Shown: positions 1 through 9,541 of the stretch, one piece after another
Numbering within the stretch: position 1 is the first letter of the stretch
How the letters are laid out: every line of letters begins with the position of its first letter
NCBI GenBank assembly: GCA_002381185.1
Contig: DFOA01000033.1
Location: 1 to 64,000 of the forward strand
DNA from: Firmicutes bacterium UBA3553
GTDB taxonomy: Bacteria; Bacillota; Clostridia; Tissierellales; Sedimentibacteraceae
Length of the DNA: 64,000 bases
Direction of reading: 5' to 3'
Notes under the pieces: model-generated
Told to the model about the DNA's origin: nothing
Databases searched by the model: none
What the model saw: only the letters and a program-made list of their open reading frames with translations
Position numbers and translations under genes: made by a program

Positions 1-17
1 AAGGTGGTTTTATAATC

Positions 18-845
18 ATGAGAGAAAGTATAAATGAAATTATAGACTATTTTGCAAAAGCAAACGTGCTGTTTTTAGATTTGATGAAGTTCACGGTACA
101 GCCTCACAGCAGCTGCAAGGGTACTGTAACAAACCCTTCGTCAGGGGCGCTGATTATTCCTATTTCGGGAAGCGCCTGTTTTGCTTTGGATGGAGAAACA
201 TATATAATGAAAACAGGCATGGTTATTCATGCCGGGCCCAATATGTGCCTGGACAAGGAAGTTATTGGTGACGAGCTCTGGAAGTATGCGGTTATACACT
301 ATAAAATTCCTAAAGGTGAGATTAAAAGGTTTCCGTTGTACCAACGCCACTTTGCACTTTTAACAGGTCAAAATGCGAAGATTTCAGATTTGCTTCATCA
401 GCTCATGCTTAGTCAGTCAACACCGGGAGCTTCAGCTTTGTTCAGAACAAAGCTGTTGTTTACAACATTGTTGAGTGAAATTTTTGATTCGGTAAAAAAA
501 CAGATGGCAGATAATGATACTGTGGTGATTGAGCAAGTTATGGAATATATGAGGAAAAATTACGCAGAATCTATAACCATTGCTCAGGTAGCAATGGTTT
601 TTAATATGGATAGACGAAGACTTTTTTATTTATTTGAGCGTCATGCAGGTATAACCCCAAGCAACTATTTAAGTCAATGTCGTATGCTTAAAGCAAAAGA
701 GCTGTTAGGAACCTGCGGCTGCTCTATAAAACAAGTAGCTGAATGTGTGGGATATACAGACAGTTTATATTTCAGCAGAGCTTTTAAAAAGCAGACGGGA
801 ATGTCTCCGTCAGAATTCAGAATGTTCATAAAGAGCAGTGTATAA
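18..845 (+). CDS. AraC-family transcriptional regulator
   Basis: This 275-residue protein has an N-terminal cupin-like sensing part (about residues 25-95) and a C-terminal AraC/XylS double helix-turn-helix (about 170-272). The second helix-turn-helix carries the family signature around 'DSLYFSRAFKKQTGMSPSEFR'. AraC regulators beside siderophore-type ABC transporters usually bind the imported chelate and activate the transporter genes. The position just upstream of, and in line with, the binding-protein genes fits that role. The start is the ATG after AAGGTGG. The target operon and ligand are inferred, not shown. Confidence 0.88.
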   Translation: MRESINEIIDYFAKANVLFLDLMKFTVQPHSSCKGTVTNPSSGALIIPISGSACFALDGETYIMKTGMVIHAGPNMCLDKEVIGDELWKYAVIHYKIPKGEIKRFPLYQRHFALLTGQNAKISDLLHQLMLSQSTPGASALFRTKLLFTTLLSEIFDSVKKQMADNDTVVIEQVMEYMRKNYAESITIAQVAMVFNMDRRRLFYLFERHAGITPSNYLSQCRMLKAKELLGTCGCSIKQVAECVGYTDSLYFSRAFKKQTGMSPSEFRMFIKSSV

Positions 846-892
846 CTTATACGATTCGGACAAAAGTCCATATAATTTTGTAAATTATCCTA

Positions 893-950
893 TTCCCTTA
901 TGATTAGAGTTTTGCTATACTTTATAAAACCAAGTTAGGTGTAGCTAACT
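893..950 (+). promoter_or_regulatory. Promoter with palindromic operator ahead of the transporter/nitrogenase-like operon
   Basis: A TATACT -10 element lies at 916-921, with a weak -35 (TTCCCT) 17 bp upstream. Just downstream is an inverted repeat, AGTTAG (933-938) and CTAACT (945-950). The sequence TTAGGTGTAGCTAAC is reminiscent of DtxR/IdeR-type iron boxes, so metal-responsive repression is possible. The promoter elements are read directly. The identity of the regulator is inference. Confidence 0.45.
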
Positions 951-972
951 ATAATTTCATTGGAGGATTAAT

Positions 973-1977
973 ATGAAAAAACTTATAGGACTTATTGTCT
1001 CAACTGTATTTTTGATAGGACTTTTGGCCGGATGTGCCAAAGCTCCGGAGGAGACTAACAATATACCTGCGCCTGAGAGTGCGGCACAGGAAACAGAAAC
1101 AAATGCTGAAGATACAAATACAGGACATGCCGAAGAAACAGAATGGCCAAGGACATATGTGGATGCTCTTGGAAGAGAAGTTGTTATAGAACAAAAACCT
1201 GAAAAACCGGTTATGATATTTTTCCGTAACCTTGAACATCTCTTTGTACTGGAGGAACCACCGGTTGCTGGAACTGAAGTAGTAGATGTGTATAATGGAT
1301 GGGATGTTTTCAAGCCGTATGCAGAAACACATGAAGTTATTGATTTGGGAAGTATGAGCGCAGTAAATATAGAGAAGCTTTTGGAAGTTAATCCTGATTT
1401 GATTATTGTTTATTCAGGAACCTTTGAAAAAATAGGAGATCAGCTTGAAAAGATTGCTTCCACTATTGCAGTAGACAATTATGGTGACGATTGGCAGACT
1501 CCCTTAATTGAGTACGGAAAAATTTTTGGAAAGGAAGATAAGGCCCAGGCTGAAATTGATAAGTTAAAAAAACAGATACAGGAAGGAATAGAGGAATTAG
1601 CTGATTACAATGACAAAACTTTTGCTTTTCTCCGTTTTGACGGATCAAAGGGATTTATAGTATATGTGCTAGATTTTGTTTACAGCAAGGAAGCAGGACT
1701 TGGGCTCAGTGCTCCGGAAGGTTACATTGATCAGGGAAGAACTACAATAACATTGGAGGGCGTAACAGAGCTTAATCCGGATTATTTGTTCATTTATAAT
1801 GATGCACTTAATGATATAGATGAATCATATATAGAAGAATTAAAAAACAATTCCGTATGGAATTCACTTGAAGCAGTTAAGAACAACAATGTGCATCTGA
1901 TTGACCGTTCAACTTATTCAGGCGGACCATTGTCAATAAGTTATGGAGTTGATGCTATATTGGATGCCTTAAAATAG
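973..1977 (+). CDS. Iron-chelate/corrinoid-type ABC transporter binding lipoprotein (copy 1)
   Basis: This is a 334-residue class III (FecB/BtuF/FhuD-type) periplasmic-binding protein anchored as a lipoprotein. The signal peptide ends in a lipobox, 'LLAGCAKAP', near residue 21. A Glu/Thr-rich linker follows, and then 'WPRTYVDALGREVVIE', the usual start of the binding fold. Class III proteins bind siderophores, haem or cobalamin without large domain movement. RBS GGAGG precedes the ATG. It is the first gene of a run that continues through a second binding protein, permeases, ATPase and nitrogenase-like genes. The ligand cannot be read from the sequence. Confidence 0.88.
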   Translation: MKKLIGLIVSTVFLIGLLAGCAKAPEETNNIPAPESAAQETETNAEDTNTGHAEETEWPRTYVDALGREVVIEQKPEKPVMIFFRNLEHLFVLEEPPVAGTEVVDVYNGWDVFKPYAETHEVIDLGSMSAVNIEKLLEVNPDLIIVYSGTFEKIGDQLEKIASTIAVDNYGDDWQTPLIEYGKIFGKEDKAQAEIDKLKKQIQEGIEELADYNDKTFAFLRFDGSKGFIVYVLDFVYSKEAGLGLSAPEGYIDQGRTTITLEGVTELNPDYLFIYNDALNDIDESYIEELKNNSVWNSLEAVKNNNVHLIDRSTYSGGPLSISYGVDAILDALK

Positions 1978-2008
1978 AGTATCCATGCAGATCGTGAGGA
2001 ACTAAATT

Positions 2009-3007
2009 ATGAAAAAAATTATGAAAATTACTATTTCTATTGCAATTATGGTAAGTATGTTGGCAGGATGCGCTATGGCACCTAAAGCAGAGAATACAAC
2101 TGCAGAGGATGGCTCTACTCTTCGAGCTGCAGAAACAGAGGGGCAGGATAAAAATACGGAATCTGATTTTAAATCAGCATGGCCAAGAACATATGTTGAT
2201 GGATTAGGTAAGGAGGTTGTAATTGAAAAAGAGCCTCAGCGCATTGTTGTGCTGCACTTTGGATATACAGAATATTTGCTTGCCCTTGATGTTGTGCCGG
2301 TAGGAGTGGCATCATTGTCAATAACCCAACAGTTTAAGACTCTTAATCAGTATGAAGAATTAAGCAATATTACTGATGTTGGAGAAACTGTAACTCCTAA
2401 TCTGGAAAAAATTCTTGAGCTTCAGCCGGATCTTATTATTGCAGGTGTGGGAATACATGATGATATGCGTGAAAGCCTTGAGAAAATAGCTCCGGTTGTA
2501 TTTAAGAAAAATTATGGTCAATGGGACGAAACTCTTCAAGATTATGCACAGATATTAGGTCGTGAGGAAAAGGCAGAGCAATATATAGAAAGTACAAAGG
2601 AAATTATTGCTCAAACACGAAGAGAATTGGAGAAATATTCAGATAAGACTTTTGTATTTCTCAGACCTGCATCAAAAAGTGAATTTGGAATTGTTGGAAG
2701 CAAGGTATATTCACATTATCATGATTCTCAAGATGGCTTTGGTATGAATGTTCCTGAAAGTTACCCTGAATCATGGATTGAAATTTCTCTTGAAGCACTG
2801 ACCGAAATGAATCCTGACTACATATTTTTACAGGATAAAGAAGAACTCTGCCGCCAAAAAGTTGCGGAAATGGAGTCCTCATCCGTATGGAATTCAATTA
2901 CGGCTGTTAAAGAAGGAAATATCGGTTATCTGGACATTTCACTGAATACGGGAAGTCCTTTGGCAATACGTCTGGCTTCAGAACAGATTCTTGAACATTT
3001 AAAATAA
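2009..3007 (+). CDS. Iron-chelate/corrinoid-type ABC transporter binding lipoprotein (copy 2)
   Basis: This 332-residue paralogue of the preceding gene has a lipobox 'MLAGCAMAP' and the same 'WPRTYVDGLGKEVVIE' opening of the mature domain. It also shares the family block 'SLEALTEMNPDYIFLQ' with its neighbour's 'TLEGVTELNPDYLFIY', so the pair arose by tandem duplication. Outside these blocks the two have clearly diverged. This suggests two ligand forms, or two partners, feeding one permease. It lies 31 bp after copy 1 and is followed by a hairpin, so the binding proteins may be made in excess of the permeases. Confidence 0.87.
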   Translation: MKKIMKITISIAIMVSMLAGCAMAPKAENTTAEDGSTLRAAETEGQDKNTESDFKSAWPRTYVDGLGKEVVIEKEPQRIVVLHFGYTEYLLALDVVPVGVASLSITQQFKTLNQYEELSNITDVGETVTPNLEKILELQPDLIIAGVGIHDDMRESLEKIAPVVFKKNYGQWDETLQDYAQILGREEKAEQYIESTKEIIAQTRRELEKYSDKTFVFLRPASKSEFGIVGSKVYSHYHDSQDGFGMNVPESYPESWIEISLEALTEMNPDYIFLQDKEELCRQKVAEMESSSVWNSITAVKEGNIGYLDISLNTGSPLAIRLASEQILEHLK

Positions 3008-3118
3008 GATATAATTTTACATGAAATCAGCTAATTTATAATCTGTGGTATTGATACCAACACACTATGTAACAGATAAATGCCATGGATTTCAGAATAG
3101 TATATGTAACGTACATTT

Positions 3119-3163
3119 AAAAAACCGGGCGCAGATTGTTCGGATAGTATGCGCACGGTTTTT
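3119..3163 (+). terminator. Hairpin terminator or attenuator between binding-protein and permease genes
   Basis: AAAAACCGGGCGCA (3119-3132) pairs with TGCGCACGGTTTTT (3150-3163) apart from one G/A mismatch. A T-rich tract follows. The hairpin lies inside what otherwise looks like one operon, so it may lower downstream expression relative to the binding proteins rather than end the unit. Confidence 0.5.
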
Positions 3164-3226
3164 GCACTTTTTTGTTTCGTGGAGGTTTTGGTCACGGGGC
3201 GCAGCATCAAGGAGGCAAAGCGTTTA

Positions 3227-4270
3227 ATGAATGAACATAATAAATCGGTACAACCGATACAAGCTAAGTACAATGGGCGAATCTTACCGGCTCTTGCGAT
3301 TATATTTATTGGACCGGCAGTGCTTTTTCTGCTCATGTCCTTTTCTATAACAAGAGGAGCGGCACAGATACCCATAAATGCAGTATGGGAGGCATTTTTT
3401 AATTTTAACCCCAATAATACTCAGCACCTGATTATCATTGATTTAAGGCTGCCCCGCGTTATTGCCAGCGCACTGGTTGGAGCAGCATTTGCAGTGTCCG
3501 GGGCGATTATGCAGGGAACTACCGGCAATCCCCTTGCGGATTCCGGGCTTATGGGCCTTAATGCAGGAGCAGGATTTGCACTGTCTATATGTTTTGCCTT
3601 TTTCCCGGGAATGAGATATATAAAAATAATATTGTTCTCCTTCGCAGGTGCTGCTTTTGGTGCGGCTCTGGTAAATGGTGCAGCATCTATGCGCAGAGGA
3701 AGATCTACTCCTATGCGGCTGGTTCTGGCAGGAGCAGCGGTAAGTTCGTTGCTTGCAGCTCTCAGCCAGGGAATTGCCATGTATTTTGATGTGGCACAAA
3801 ATGTTATGTTTTGGACTGCAGGAGGTGTCGCGGGCTCCAACTGGGAACAGGTACGCATCATGTTCCCGTGGGTTGCAGGTGCTCTTTTGGGAGCCATAGC
3901 ACTCTCGCGCTCAATTTCGCTTTTAAGCCTTGGAGAGGAGGCTGCAAAGGGTCTCGGACTTAACACAGCCGCCGTAAATGCACTATGCTCCCTCATTGTT
4001 CTTATTCTCGCAGGATCATCCGTATCAGTAGTAGGAGCTGTAGGTTTTGTTGGACTGATAATACCACATCTTACACGTTTTCTTGTGGGAGTGGATTATC
4101 GCTGGGTAATACCTTCATCGGCAGTCTTGGGAGCTATGTTGGTTGTACTGGCAGATTTAGGTGCCAGAACTCTCAATCCGCCTTTTGAAACACCCTTAGG
4201 TGCATTGATTTCTCTTGTGGGAGTTCCTTTCTTCCTCTATTTGGCACGAAAGCAAAGGAGGGCACTGTAA
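3227..4270 (+). CDS. FecCD/BtuC-family ABC transporter permease 1
   Basis: This is a 347-residue polytopic membrane protein of the FecCD family, with about ten hydrophobic segments. It has the characteristic 'DLRLPRVIASALVGAAFAVSGAIMQ' region, written here only in part: DLRLPR near residue 72 and GAIMQG near 93. It also has 'GxVGFVGLIIPHLTR' near the C-terminus. I chose the ATG at 3227, which follows AAGGAGG, because upstream in-frame codons do not look like a transporter N-terminus. It would pair with the next gene as a heterodimeric channel. Confidence 0.9.
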   Translation: MNEHNKSVQPIQAKYNGRILPALAIIFIGPAVLFLLMSFSITRGAAQIPINAVWEAFFNFNPNNTQHLIIIDLRLPRVIASALVGAAFAVSGAIMQGTTGNPLADSGLMGLNAGAGFALSICFAFFPGMRYIKIILFSFAGAAFGAALVNGAASMRRGRSTPMRLVLAGAAVSSLLAALSQGIAMYFDVAQNVMFWTAGGVAGSNWEQVRIMFPWVAGALLGAIALSRSISLLSLGEEAAKGLGLNTAAVNALCSLIVLILAGSSVSVVGAVGFVGLIIPHLTRFLVGVDYRWVIPSSAVLGAMLVVLADLGARTLNPPFETPLGALISLVGVPFFLYLARKQRRAL

Positions 4271-5322
4271 TGAACAAGGAACAAATTACAATACAACAAA
4301 AAAATGAGGCTCAAAAACGAAAAATTGCCGTGCGTAATGCCGCAATTCTTTTAGGATGCGGAATTTTATTAATATTATCTTTCATCATAAGTATGAATAC
4401 CGGATATACAAAGCTTACTCCTTTTGATACGCTTCGTACTCTGTTTGGAGGCGGTACCGACAAGGAAAATCTGATCCTGTTTGATTTCAGGCTGCCGAGA
4501 ATTGTTATATCCATGCTTATTGGTGCTGGACTGTCTCTTTCCGGCTGTGTAATACAGGGAATTTCCAAAAATGCGCTGGCGGACCCAGGACTGCTTGGTA
4601 TCAATTCGGGAGCAGGAATGATGGTTATTTTATACGTGCTGTTTTTCGGAGCCAAATCTTTCCTATCAGTCTTTACTCTGCCCTTCCTTGCGCTTATAGG
4701 GGCAGGAATCACGGCAATAGTCATTTATGTTATGGCTTTCAAAAAAGGTGAAGGTATTGCTCCTATGCGTCTGATTCTTACGGGAGTAGCTGTTCAGGCA
4801 GGTATTTCAGCTTTAACTACTGTATTGGTAATAAGACTGGACGAAACTCAGTTTGATTTTGTGGCTGCATGGCAGGCAGGAAGCATCTGGGGTTCAAACT
4901 GGAAATTTGTAATTGCCCTTCTGCCTTGGCTTTTGATTTTAATTCCCTATGTAATAATGAAATCTCAAATACTTGATGTACTGACTTTAGGGGATGAAAT
5001 TGCGTATGGGTTGGGGGCTTCGGTGGAAAAGGAGCGCAGAGGACTTCTCGGAGCATCCGTTGCGCTGGCTGCATCCTGTGTAGCTGTAAGTGGAAGTATC
5101 AGCTTCGTAGGCCTTATTTCACCGCACCTTGCAAGGAAATTGGTAGGTCCAAGGCATAGGGTTCTGCTTCCTGCCTGTGCAATGGTTGGCGCAGTATTGG
5201 TTTCTGTGGCTGATACCATTGCTAGGGTAATTGTGCAGCCCTCGGAAATTCCTACAGGAATTATGGTGGCAATTATTGGTGCACCTTATTTTCTATACCT
5301 TCTTGCAAAAAGTAAACAATAA
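4270..5322 (+). CDS. FecCD/BtuC-family ABC transporter permease 2
   Basis: This 350-residue FecCD-family permease has its start overlapping the stop of permease 1 (TAATG), which implies translational coupling. Family marks are 'DFRLPRIVISMLIGAG', 'GCVIQGISKNALADPG' and 'SISFVGLISPHLARKLVG'. It is homologous to permease 1 but diverged, as in FecC/FecD or FhuB halves. A short Lys/Gln-rich cytoplasmic N-terminus precedes the first membrane segment. Confidence 0.9.
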   Translation: MNKEQITIQQKNEAQKRKIAVRNAAILLGCGILLILSFIISMNTGYTKLTPFDTLRTLFGGGTDKENLILFDFRLPRIVISMLIGAGLSLSGCVIQGISKNALADPGLLGINSGAGMMVILYVLFFGAKSFLSVFTLPFLALIGAGITAIVIYVMAFKKGEGIAPMRLILTGVAVQAGISALTTVLVIRLDETQFDFVAAWQAGSIWGSNWKFVIALLPWLLILIPYVIMKSQILDVLTLGDEIAYGLGASVEKERRGLLGASVALAASCVAVSGSISFVGLISPHLARKLVGPRHRVLLPACAMVGAVLVSVADTIARVIVQPSEIPTGIMVAIIGAPYFLYLLAKSKQ

Positions 5323-5338
5323 CAAAAGGAGATAAACT

Positions 5339-6178
5339 ATGAGCAGTATTATAACAGAAAATCTGGCAGTTGCTTATGAAGATAATCTCGTGGTGGAAAA
5401 TTTGGATATTGAGATACCCCATGGGAAAATTACAACCATTATCGGATCTAACGGCTGCGGAAAATCCACCGTCCTTAAAGCTGTAGGACGTATTCTTAAA
5501 CCAAAAGGCGGCATGGTATATTTAAATGGTGAGGACATAAATCGCTTAACTACAAAAGAGGTTGCGCAGAAAATGGCAATACTTCCCCAATCACCTCAGG
5601 CTCCCGCAGGCCTTACAGTAGGAGAACTGATAGCCTATGGGCGTTTTCCGCACCAGAAGGGTTTTGGTAAATTAAAGCCTGAAGATAAAAAAATTGTTCA
5701 ATGGGCACTAGAGGTTACAAAACTTACTGAACACGAAACAAAAGCAGTGGACAATCTTTCCGGAGGGCAGCGGCAAAGAGTCTGGATTGCTATGGCATTG
5801 GCCCAACAGACGGATTTAATTTTATTGGATGAACCCACCACATATCTGGATCTGTCTTATCAGCTGGAAGTGCTGGAGCTGTTATACAGGCTTAACAGAG
5901 AACAGGGATGTACAATTGTCATGGTTCTTCATGATCTGAATATGGCAGCCAGGTTTGCTGATTATATGATAGCAATCCGATGTGGAAATATTATCAGCCA
6001 CGGCAGCCCGCAGCAGGTTATGACACCTCAGGTGCTGAAAGAAACATTCAATATTGATGCGGAGATTGTAAAGGAACCTCGCACCGGCCGTCCTACTTGT
6101 ATTTTTTACGACCTAATAAAAATGAGCGAAAATGAATGCGGAGGATGTATAAATGAAAAAAATTGCAGTTTATGGTAA
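5339..6178 (+). CDS. FecE/BtuD-type ABC transporter ATPase
   Basis: This 279-residue ATPase energises the two permeases. It has Walker A 'GSNGCGKST' (about residue 38), the signature '[15 protein letters not shown]', Walker B '[13 protein letters not shown]' and the H-loop '[11 protein letters not shown]'. The C-terminus carries a cysteine cluster, '[10 protein letters not shown]', that typical FecE proteins do not need, and its meaning is unknown. The last 26 bases overlap the start of the NifH-like gene, which ties transport and reductase genes into one operon. Confidence 0.92.
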   Translation: MSSIITENLAVAYEDNLVVENLDIEIPHGKITTIIGSNGCGKSTVLKAVGRILKPKGGMVYLNGEDINRLTTKEVAQKMAILPQSPQAPAGLTVGELIAYGRFPHQKGFGKLKPEDKKIVQWALEVTKLTEHETKAVDNLSGGQRQRVWIAMALAQQTDLILLDEPTTYLDLSYQLEVLELLYRLNREQGCTIVMVLHDLNMAARFADYMIAIRCGNIISHGSPQQVMTPQVLKETFNIDAEIVKEPRTGRPTCIFYDLIKMSENECGGCINEKNCSLW

Positions 6179-6905
6179 AGGTGGTATTGGTAAGTCTACT
6201 ACGGTATCAAATATATCAGCAGCTATGGCAGCTATGGGGCTTACTGTAATGCAAATCGGATGTGATCCTAAAGCTGATTCTACACGCAATCTGACAGGAG
6301 GTAAAAATATCCCTACTGTGCTTGATACCCTTAGAGAAAATGGTGATGCAGACTTAGATGATCTTGTGGTGAAAAGCACCACCGGAGTTTTCTGTGTAGA
6401 ATCCGGCGGCCCGGTTCCGGGAGTAGGATGTGCCGGAAGGGGCATCATTACAGCTTTTGAAAAACTGGAAGAATTAGACGCCTTTGAAGTCTATAAACCG
6501 GATGTTGTACTTTATGACGTATTGGGAGACGTTGTATGCGGAGGCTTTGCCATGCCCATAAGAGGAGGATATGCTGATGAGGTATTTATAGTAACTTCCG
6601 GGGAGATGATGTCTCTTTATGCAGCAGCCAACATCTCTCATGCAGTGAAAAGTTTTGGAAAGAGAGGCTATGCATCCTTGAGAGGACTGATTCTCAATGC
6701 TAAAAATATAGAGAATGAAAATGAACTGGCAAATAAGGCTGCAGTTGAAATTGAAACAGAAATAATCTACCGTCTTCCGCGACATGCTCTTGTTCAGCAA
6801 GCCGAAGCAGAGGGTAAGACAGTTGTGGAAGCATTCCCGGACTCTGATATGGCGGCCCATTACAAATATCTTGCGAAATTATTGTTAGAGGGAGACGAAG
6901 TATAA
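6153..6905 (+). CDS. NifH-like iron protein (ATP-dependent reductase component)
   Basis: This 250-residue NifH/BchL-family protein would donate electrons with ATP hydrolysis to the two following subunits. Visible features are the P-loop 'GKGGIGKST' (residues 8-16), the switch region 'GCDPKADST', and both [4Fe-4S] ligands, Cys93 in 'GVGCAGRG' and Cys129 in '[10 protein letters not shown]'. It is shorter than NifH (about 290). It overlaps the ATPase gene upstream and touches the D-like gene downstream (TAATG). With no nifB, nifE or nifN in view, nitrogen fixation is unlikely. The substrate is unknown. Confidence 0.88.
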   Translation: MKKIAVYGKGGIGKSTTVSNISAAMAAMGLTVMQIGCDPKADSTRNLTGGKNIPTVLDTLRENGDADLDDLVVKSTTGVFCVESGGPVPGVGCAGRGIITAFEKLEELDAFEVYKPDVVLYDVLGDVVCGGFAMPIRGGYADEVFIVTSGEMMSLYAAANISHAVKSFGKRGYASLRGLILNAKNIENENELANKAAVEIETEIIYRLPRHALVQQAEAEGKTVVEAFPDSDMAAHYKYLAKLLLEGDEV

Positions 6906-8200
6906 TGGACGATTTAAAGCATTTGAAAAAATTATCGGCAATAAAGTCAAATGCCGGTGTTAAGTTTTTGACTCCTGCAGCTTTTCCGGGAAACCACTGT
7001 CCAATGCACACAGCATTGGCTCTTTCCAGAAAGATCAAAGGCTTGTCAACTTTGGTTATTGGGACACCGGAGTGTACAACCTACGGCCGTATGGTAATTC
7101 CTCAAGCCGCCGGGAAAAACGGTGAATTACATTGGATGTATGTACTGGATTCTCATGAAGTTGTGTTTGGATGCAGGGATGGAATTGTTGATGCCCTCAA
7201 AAAAATGGATATGGCCGGAGCAAAAGCAGTTTTAATTATTGTGACCTGTGTGCCTGAACTTATCGGAGAAGATATTGAAGGTATCATATATGAAGTACAG
7301 CCGGAGATAAAAGCCTGTCTGACCTTCGTTTTAATGGGGCATTTTAAGTGCAACAGCTATCCTTCAGGATCGTGGAAAACACTGTTAGCCATTGGAAAAC
7401 TCATGAGAAAAAGAGAAACCTCCTTAAATACTGTAAATGTGCTGGGGCGTTCTCCTGAGGAAGAACATGTACCTATGCCTGCGCTTCTATCTGCATTGGA
7501 ACAAAAAGGATTTTTCCTGAGGTTTCTAGCGCTTGACTCTTCGCTGGAGGAATTTCTTCATGCGGCGGATGCAGCTGTAAACATTGTTATATCGCCCTAT
7601 ACACAGCCTTTGGCTGTAATGATGGAACAAAAATTCGGCATTCCTTACATCAGTATGCATAATACATACGACGTATTTGAAATTGACAAGGTCTATGCGG
7701 AGCTTGGAGAAAGGCTGGGGATAGAATGGGGAAATGAGTTTGAAGAGGATAGGCAGCATGCTTTATTTTTGCAGGAAAAAGCAAAAAAGGTGCTGGAAGG
7801 ACTTAAGTTTGTTTCTGCGTTCATAGGCCCTACAATGGTTGTTCCGTTTGCTTCATATCTGATTGGATTTGGCATGGAACCGCTGCTTCTCCATATGGAG
7901 GAAGTATATCCGGGTGACAAAATGTATATAAAAGAACTGGCGGCAAAAGGTTATAATCCCCCAGTGTGTCATATGGTAAATAACAAATCAGATATACCCG
8001 TTATAGAGAGACTTTCACCGGATATCTACTTTGGATATTTGTCAGAAGAGGAGATTAATTTTACTCATGTTCATGATATATACAACCTATATGGGCAGAT
8101 AGGATACGGACGTACATGCTATCTGTTAAATAATCTGCTCCAAATATTTGATAACAGGAGACCATCAGGAAAGGAAGTTTTAGAAAATGGGACTGCATAA
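6905..8200 (+). CDS. Nitrogenase-like component 1, NifD/BchN-like subunit
   Basis: This 431-residue oxidoreductase belongs to the nitrogenase component 1 superfamily. By eye it keeps three cysteines at the positions of the NifD P-cluster ligands: Cys32 ('NHCPMH'), Cys57 ('GTPECTTYGR') and Cys115 ('VTCVPELIGEDI'). The FeMo-co cysteine that precedes 'EEKYGIP' in NifD is replaced by Ala in 'LAVMMEQKFGIPY'. That argues for an iron-sulfur relay and a substrate pocket without FeMo-co, as in the dark-operative tetrapyrrole reductases. The start codon overlaps the NifH-like stop. The substrate is not known. Confidence 0.8.
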   Translation: MDDLKHLKKLSAIKSNAGVKFLTPAAFPGNHCPMHTALALSRKIKGLSTLVIGTPECTTYGRMVIPQAAGKNGELHWMYVLDSHEVVFGCRDGIVDALKKMDMAGAKAVLIIVTCVPELIGEDIEGIIYEVQPEIKACLTFVLMGHFKCNSYPSGSWKTLLAIGKLMRKRETSLNTVNVLGRSPEEEHVPMPALLSALEQKGFFLRFLALDSSLEEFLHAADAAVNIVISPYTQPLAVMMEQKFGIPYISMHNTYDVFEIDKVYAELGERLGIEWGNEFEEDRQHALFLQEKAKKVLEGLKFVSAFIGPTMVVPFASYLIGFGMEPLLLHMEEVYPGDKMYIKELAAKGYNPPVCHMVNNKSDIPVIERLSPDIYFGYLSEEEINFTHVHDIYNLYGQIGYGRTCYLLNNLLQIFDNRRPSGKEVLENGTA

Positions 8201-9422
8201 ATTTAAACCTATACCTTCAGTGCGTATGGGAATTCTATGGACTCTGGCATCTATAAAAGATGCTGCACTTATTGAATACGGCTGCATGGGACACATGCTC
8301 TATGCACGGGCATTTCTTAATCGTGCCGGTATACCGAAAGCATGCAGTTTGTATTCTACTCATATTGATGAAACTGACATAGCGCTGGGAGGAATAGACC
8401 GAATACGAAAAACAGTTGATTATGCAGCAAAAAATAATCCCGCAAAAGTTATATTTCTTCTTCCATCTTCCGTTCCGCAGATAATAGGAACAGACCTCCC
8501 TGCCATATGTGAGGAACTTCAGCCGGAGTATCCGGATATACGATTAATTCCATTCGGATATGGAGGCTTTGACGTAACTCAGCACAGAGGAATACAGGAG
8601 GCGCTCCTGCTTCTTGCCAGGACATTACCTGTAAAAACAGAGAAAACACAGGAGCCGACATTTAACCTAATAGGTTCATGTGCCGATCTTTTCAATTTTC
8701 ATGCTGATGCCAATGAAATTGTACGTATTATGGAAGGTGCATTTAATATGAAACCCTTGTGCATAATGACATCAGCTACCTCTGTAGAGGATATGGAAAA
8801 GATGGGCGGCGCCCACATTAATTTAGTTCTGCGCAGAGAGGGAGAACCTGCAGCAAAACAACTGAAAGAAAGTTTTGGAACACCATACTTTATGGGGCGC
8901 CCGTACGGAGTAAAAGGAACCATACAATGGATAGAAAATATTGCAAAAATCATAAATATAAAACCCAGACACGAATTTATCAATAGTCAGCGTGAAGAAG
9001 TCTTACGGTTGATTTCATCTGTTAAACCTACATTCCACCATCTTTCTCATGAACATCCGGAGAAGGTACAGCTTTCTTTGGGGGCTCATGCTGATGTTGT
9101 AAATGGTATTCTTGGGTTTGGATGTGATGAACTTAACTTGCCTAAAGGTACATGCTGGTGTGATAGTCCTGAAATGTCCTGCGAAGGACTTCCTTATTTT
9201 ACAGAGGAACAGCTTATACAAAAGGTATCAGAGCAAGAGGACGGAATACTCATGGCAAGCGGAGAGATATTAGAATGGGCAGGGCGCAGCAGAATGCTTC
9301 AGATTTCAAATCCGGACGAAAAATGGAGGATAAACCCTTATGTTCCGCCTTTTGTGGGGTTCAGAGGCGCGCTCAATCTCGCGGAATTATGGGTTAATGA
9401 GGCTATGAGCGACGCAGATTAA
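8187..9422 (+). CDS. Nitrogenase-like component 1, NifK/BchB-like subunit
   Basis: This 411-residue partner of the D-like subunit overlaps it by 14 bases. 'EYGCMGHMLYARAFLNRAG' aligns with the NifK segment holding the second P-cluster cysteine (Cys33 here). The first ligand position has no Cys, and the third is Ser in 'SSVPQIIGTDL' where NifK has Cys. One aligned Cys from this subunit plus three from the partner would fit a single [4Fe-4S] cluster rather than an 8Fe P-cluster. It is the last gene of the operon before a gap of about 120 bp. Confidence 0.78.
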   Translation: MGLHKFKPIPSVRMGILWTLASIKDAALIEYGCMGHMLYARAFLNRAGIPKACSLYSTHIDETDIALGGIDRIRKTVDYAAKNNPAKVIFLLPSSVPQIIGTDLPAICEELQPEYPDIRLIPFGYGGFDVTQHRGIQEALLLLARTLPVKTEKTQEPTFNLIGSCADLFNFHADANEIVRIMEGAFNMKPLCIMTSATSVEDMEKMGGAHINLVLRREGEPAAKQLKESFGTPYFMGRPYGVKGTIQWIENIAKIINIKPRHEFINSQREEVLRLISSVKPTFHHLSHEHPEKVQLSLGAHADVVNGILGFGCDELNLPKGTCWCDSPEMSCEGLPYFTEEQLIQKVSEQEDGILMASGEILEWAGRSRMLQISNPDEKWRINPYVPPFVGFRGALNLAELWVNEAMSDAD

Positions 9423-9541
9423 ATTTCTTATTCAAGAAAAATATTAAAGTTAGACAAGATATATGAATATGTATGCTTGTTATTAAATGCCTGGTGTGAT
9501 AATATATTATAAATATTGTCGCAAGATTAACGGGTGAAGAT

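Noticed and set aside
3421..3996. 191-codon minus-strand frame opposite the first permease gene
   Set aside because: Ala/Pro-rich shadow of a membrane-protein gene, without an RBS.
6153..9422. True nitrogenase (nitrogen fixation) genes
   Set aside because: The K-like subunit lacks two P-cluster ligand cysteines, the D-like subunit lacks the FeMo-co cysteine, the proteins are short, and no nifB/E/N genes are present.
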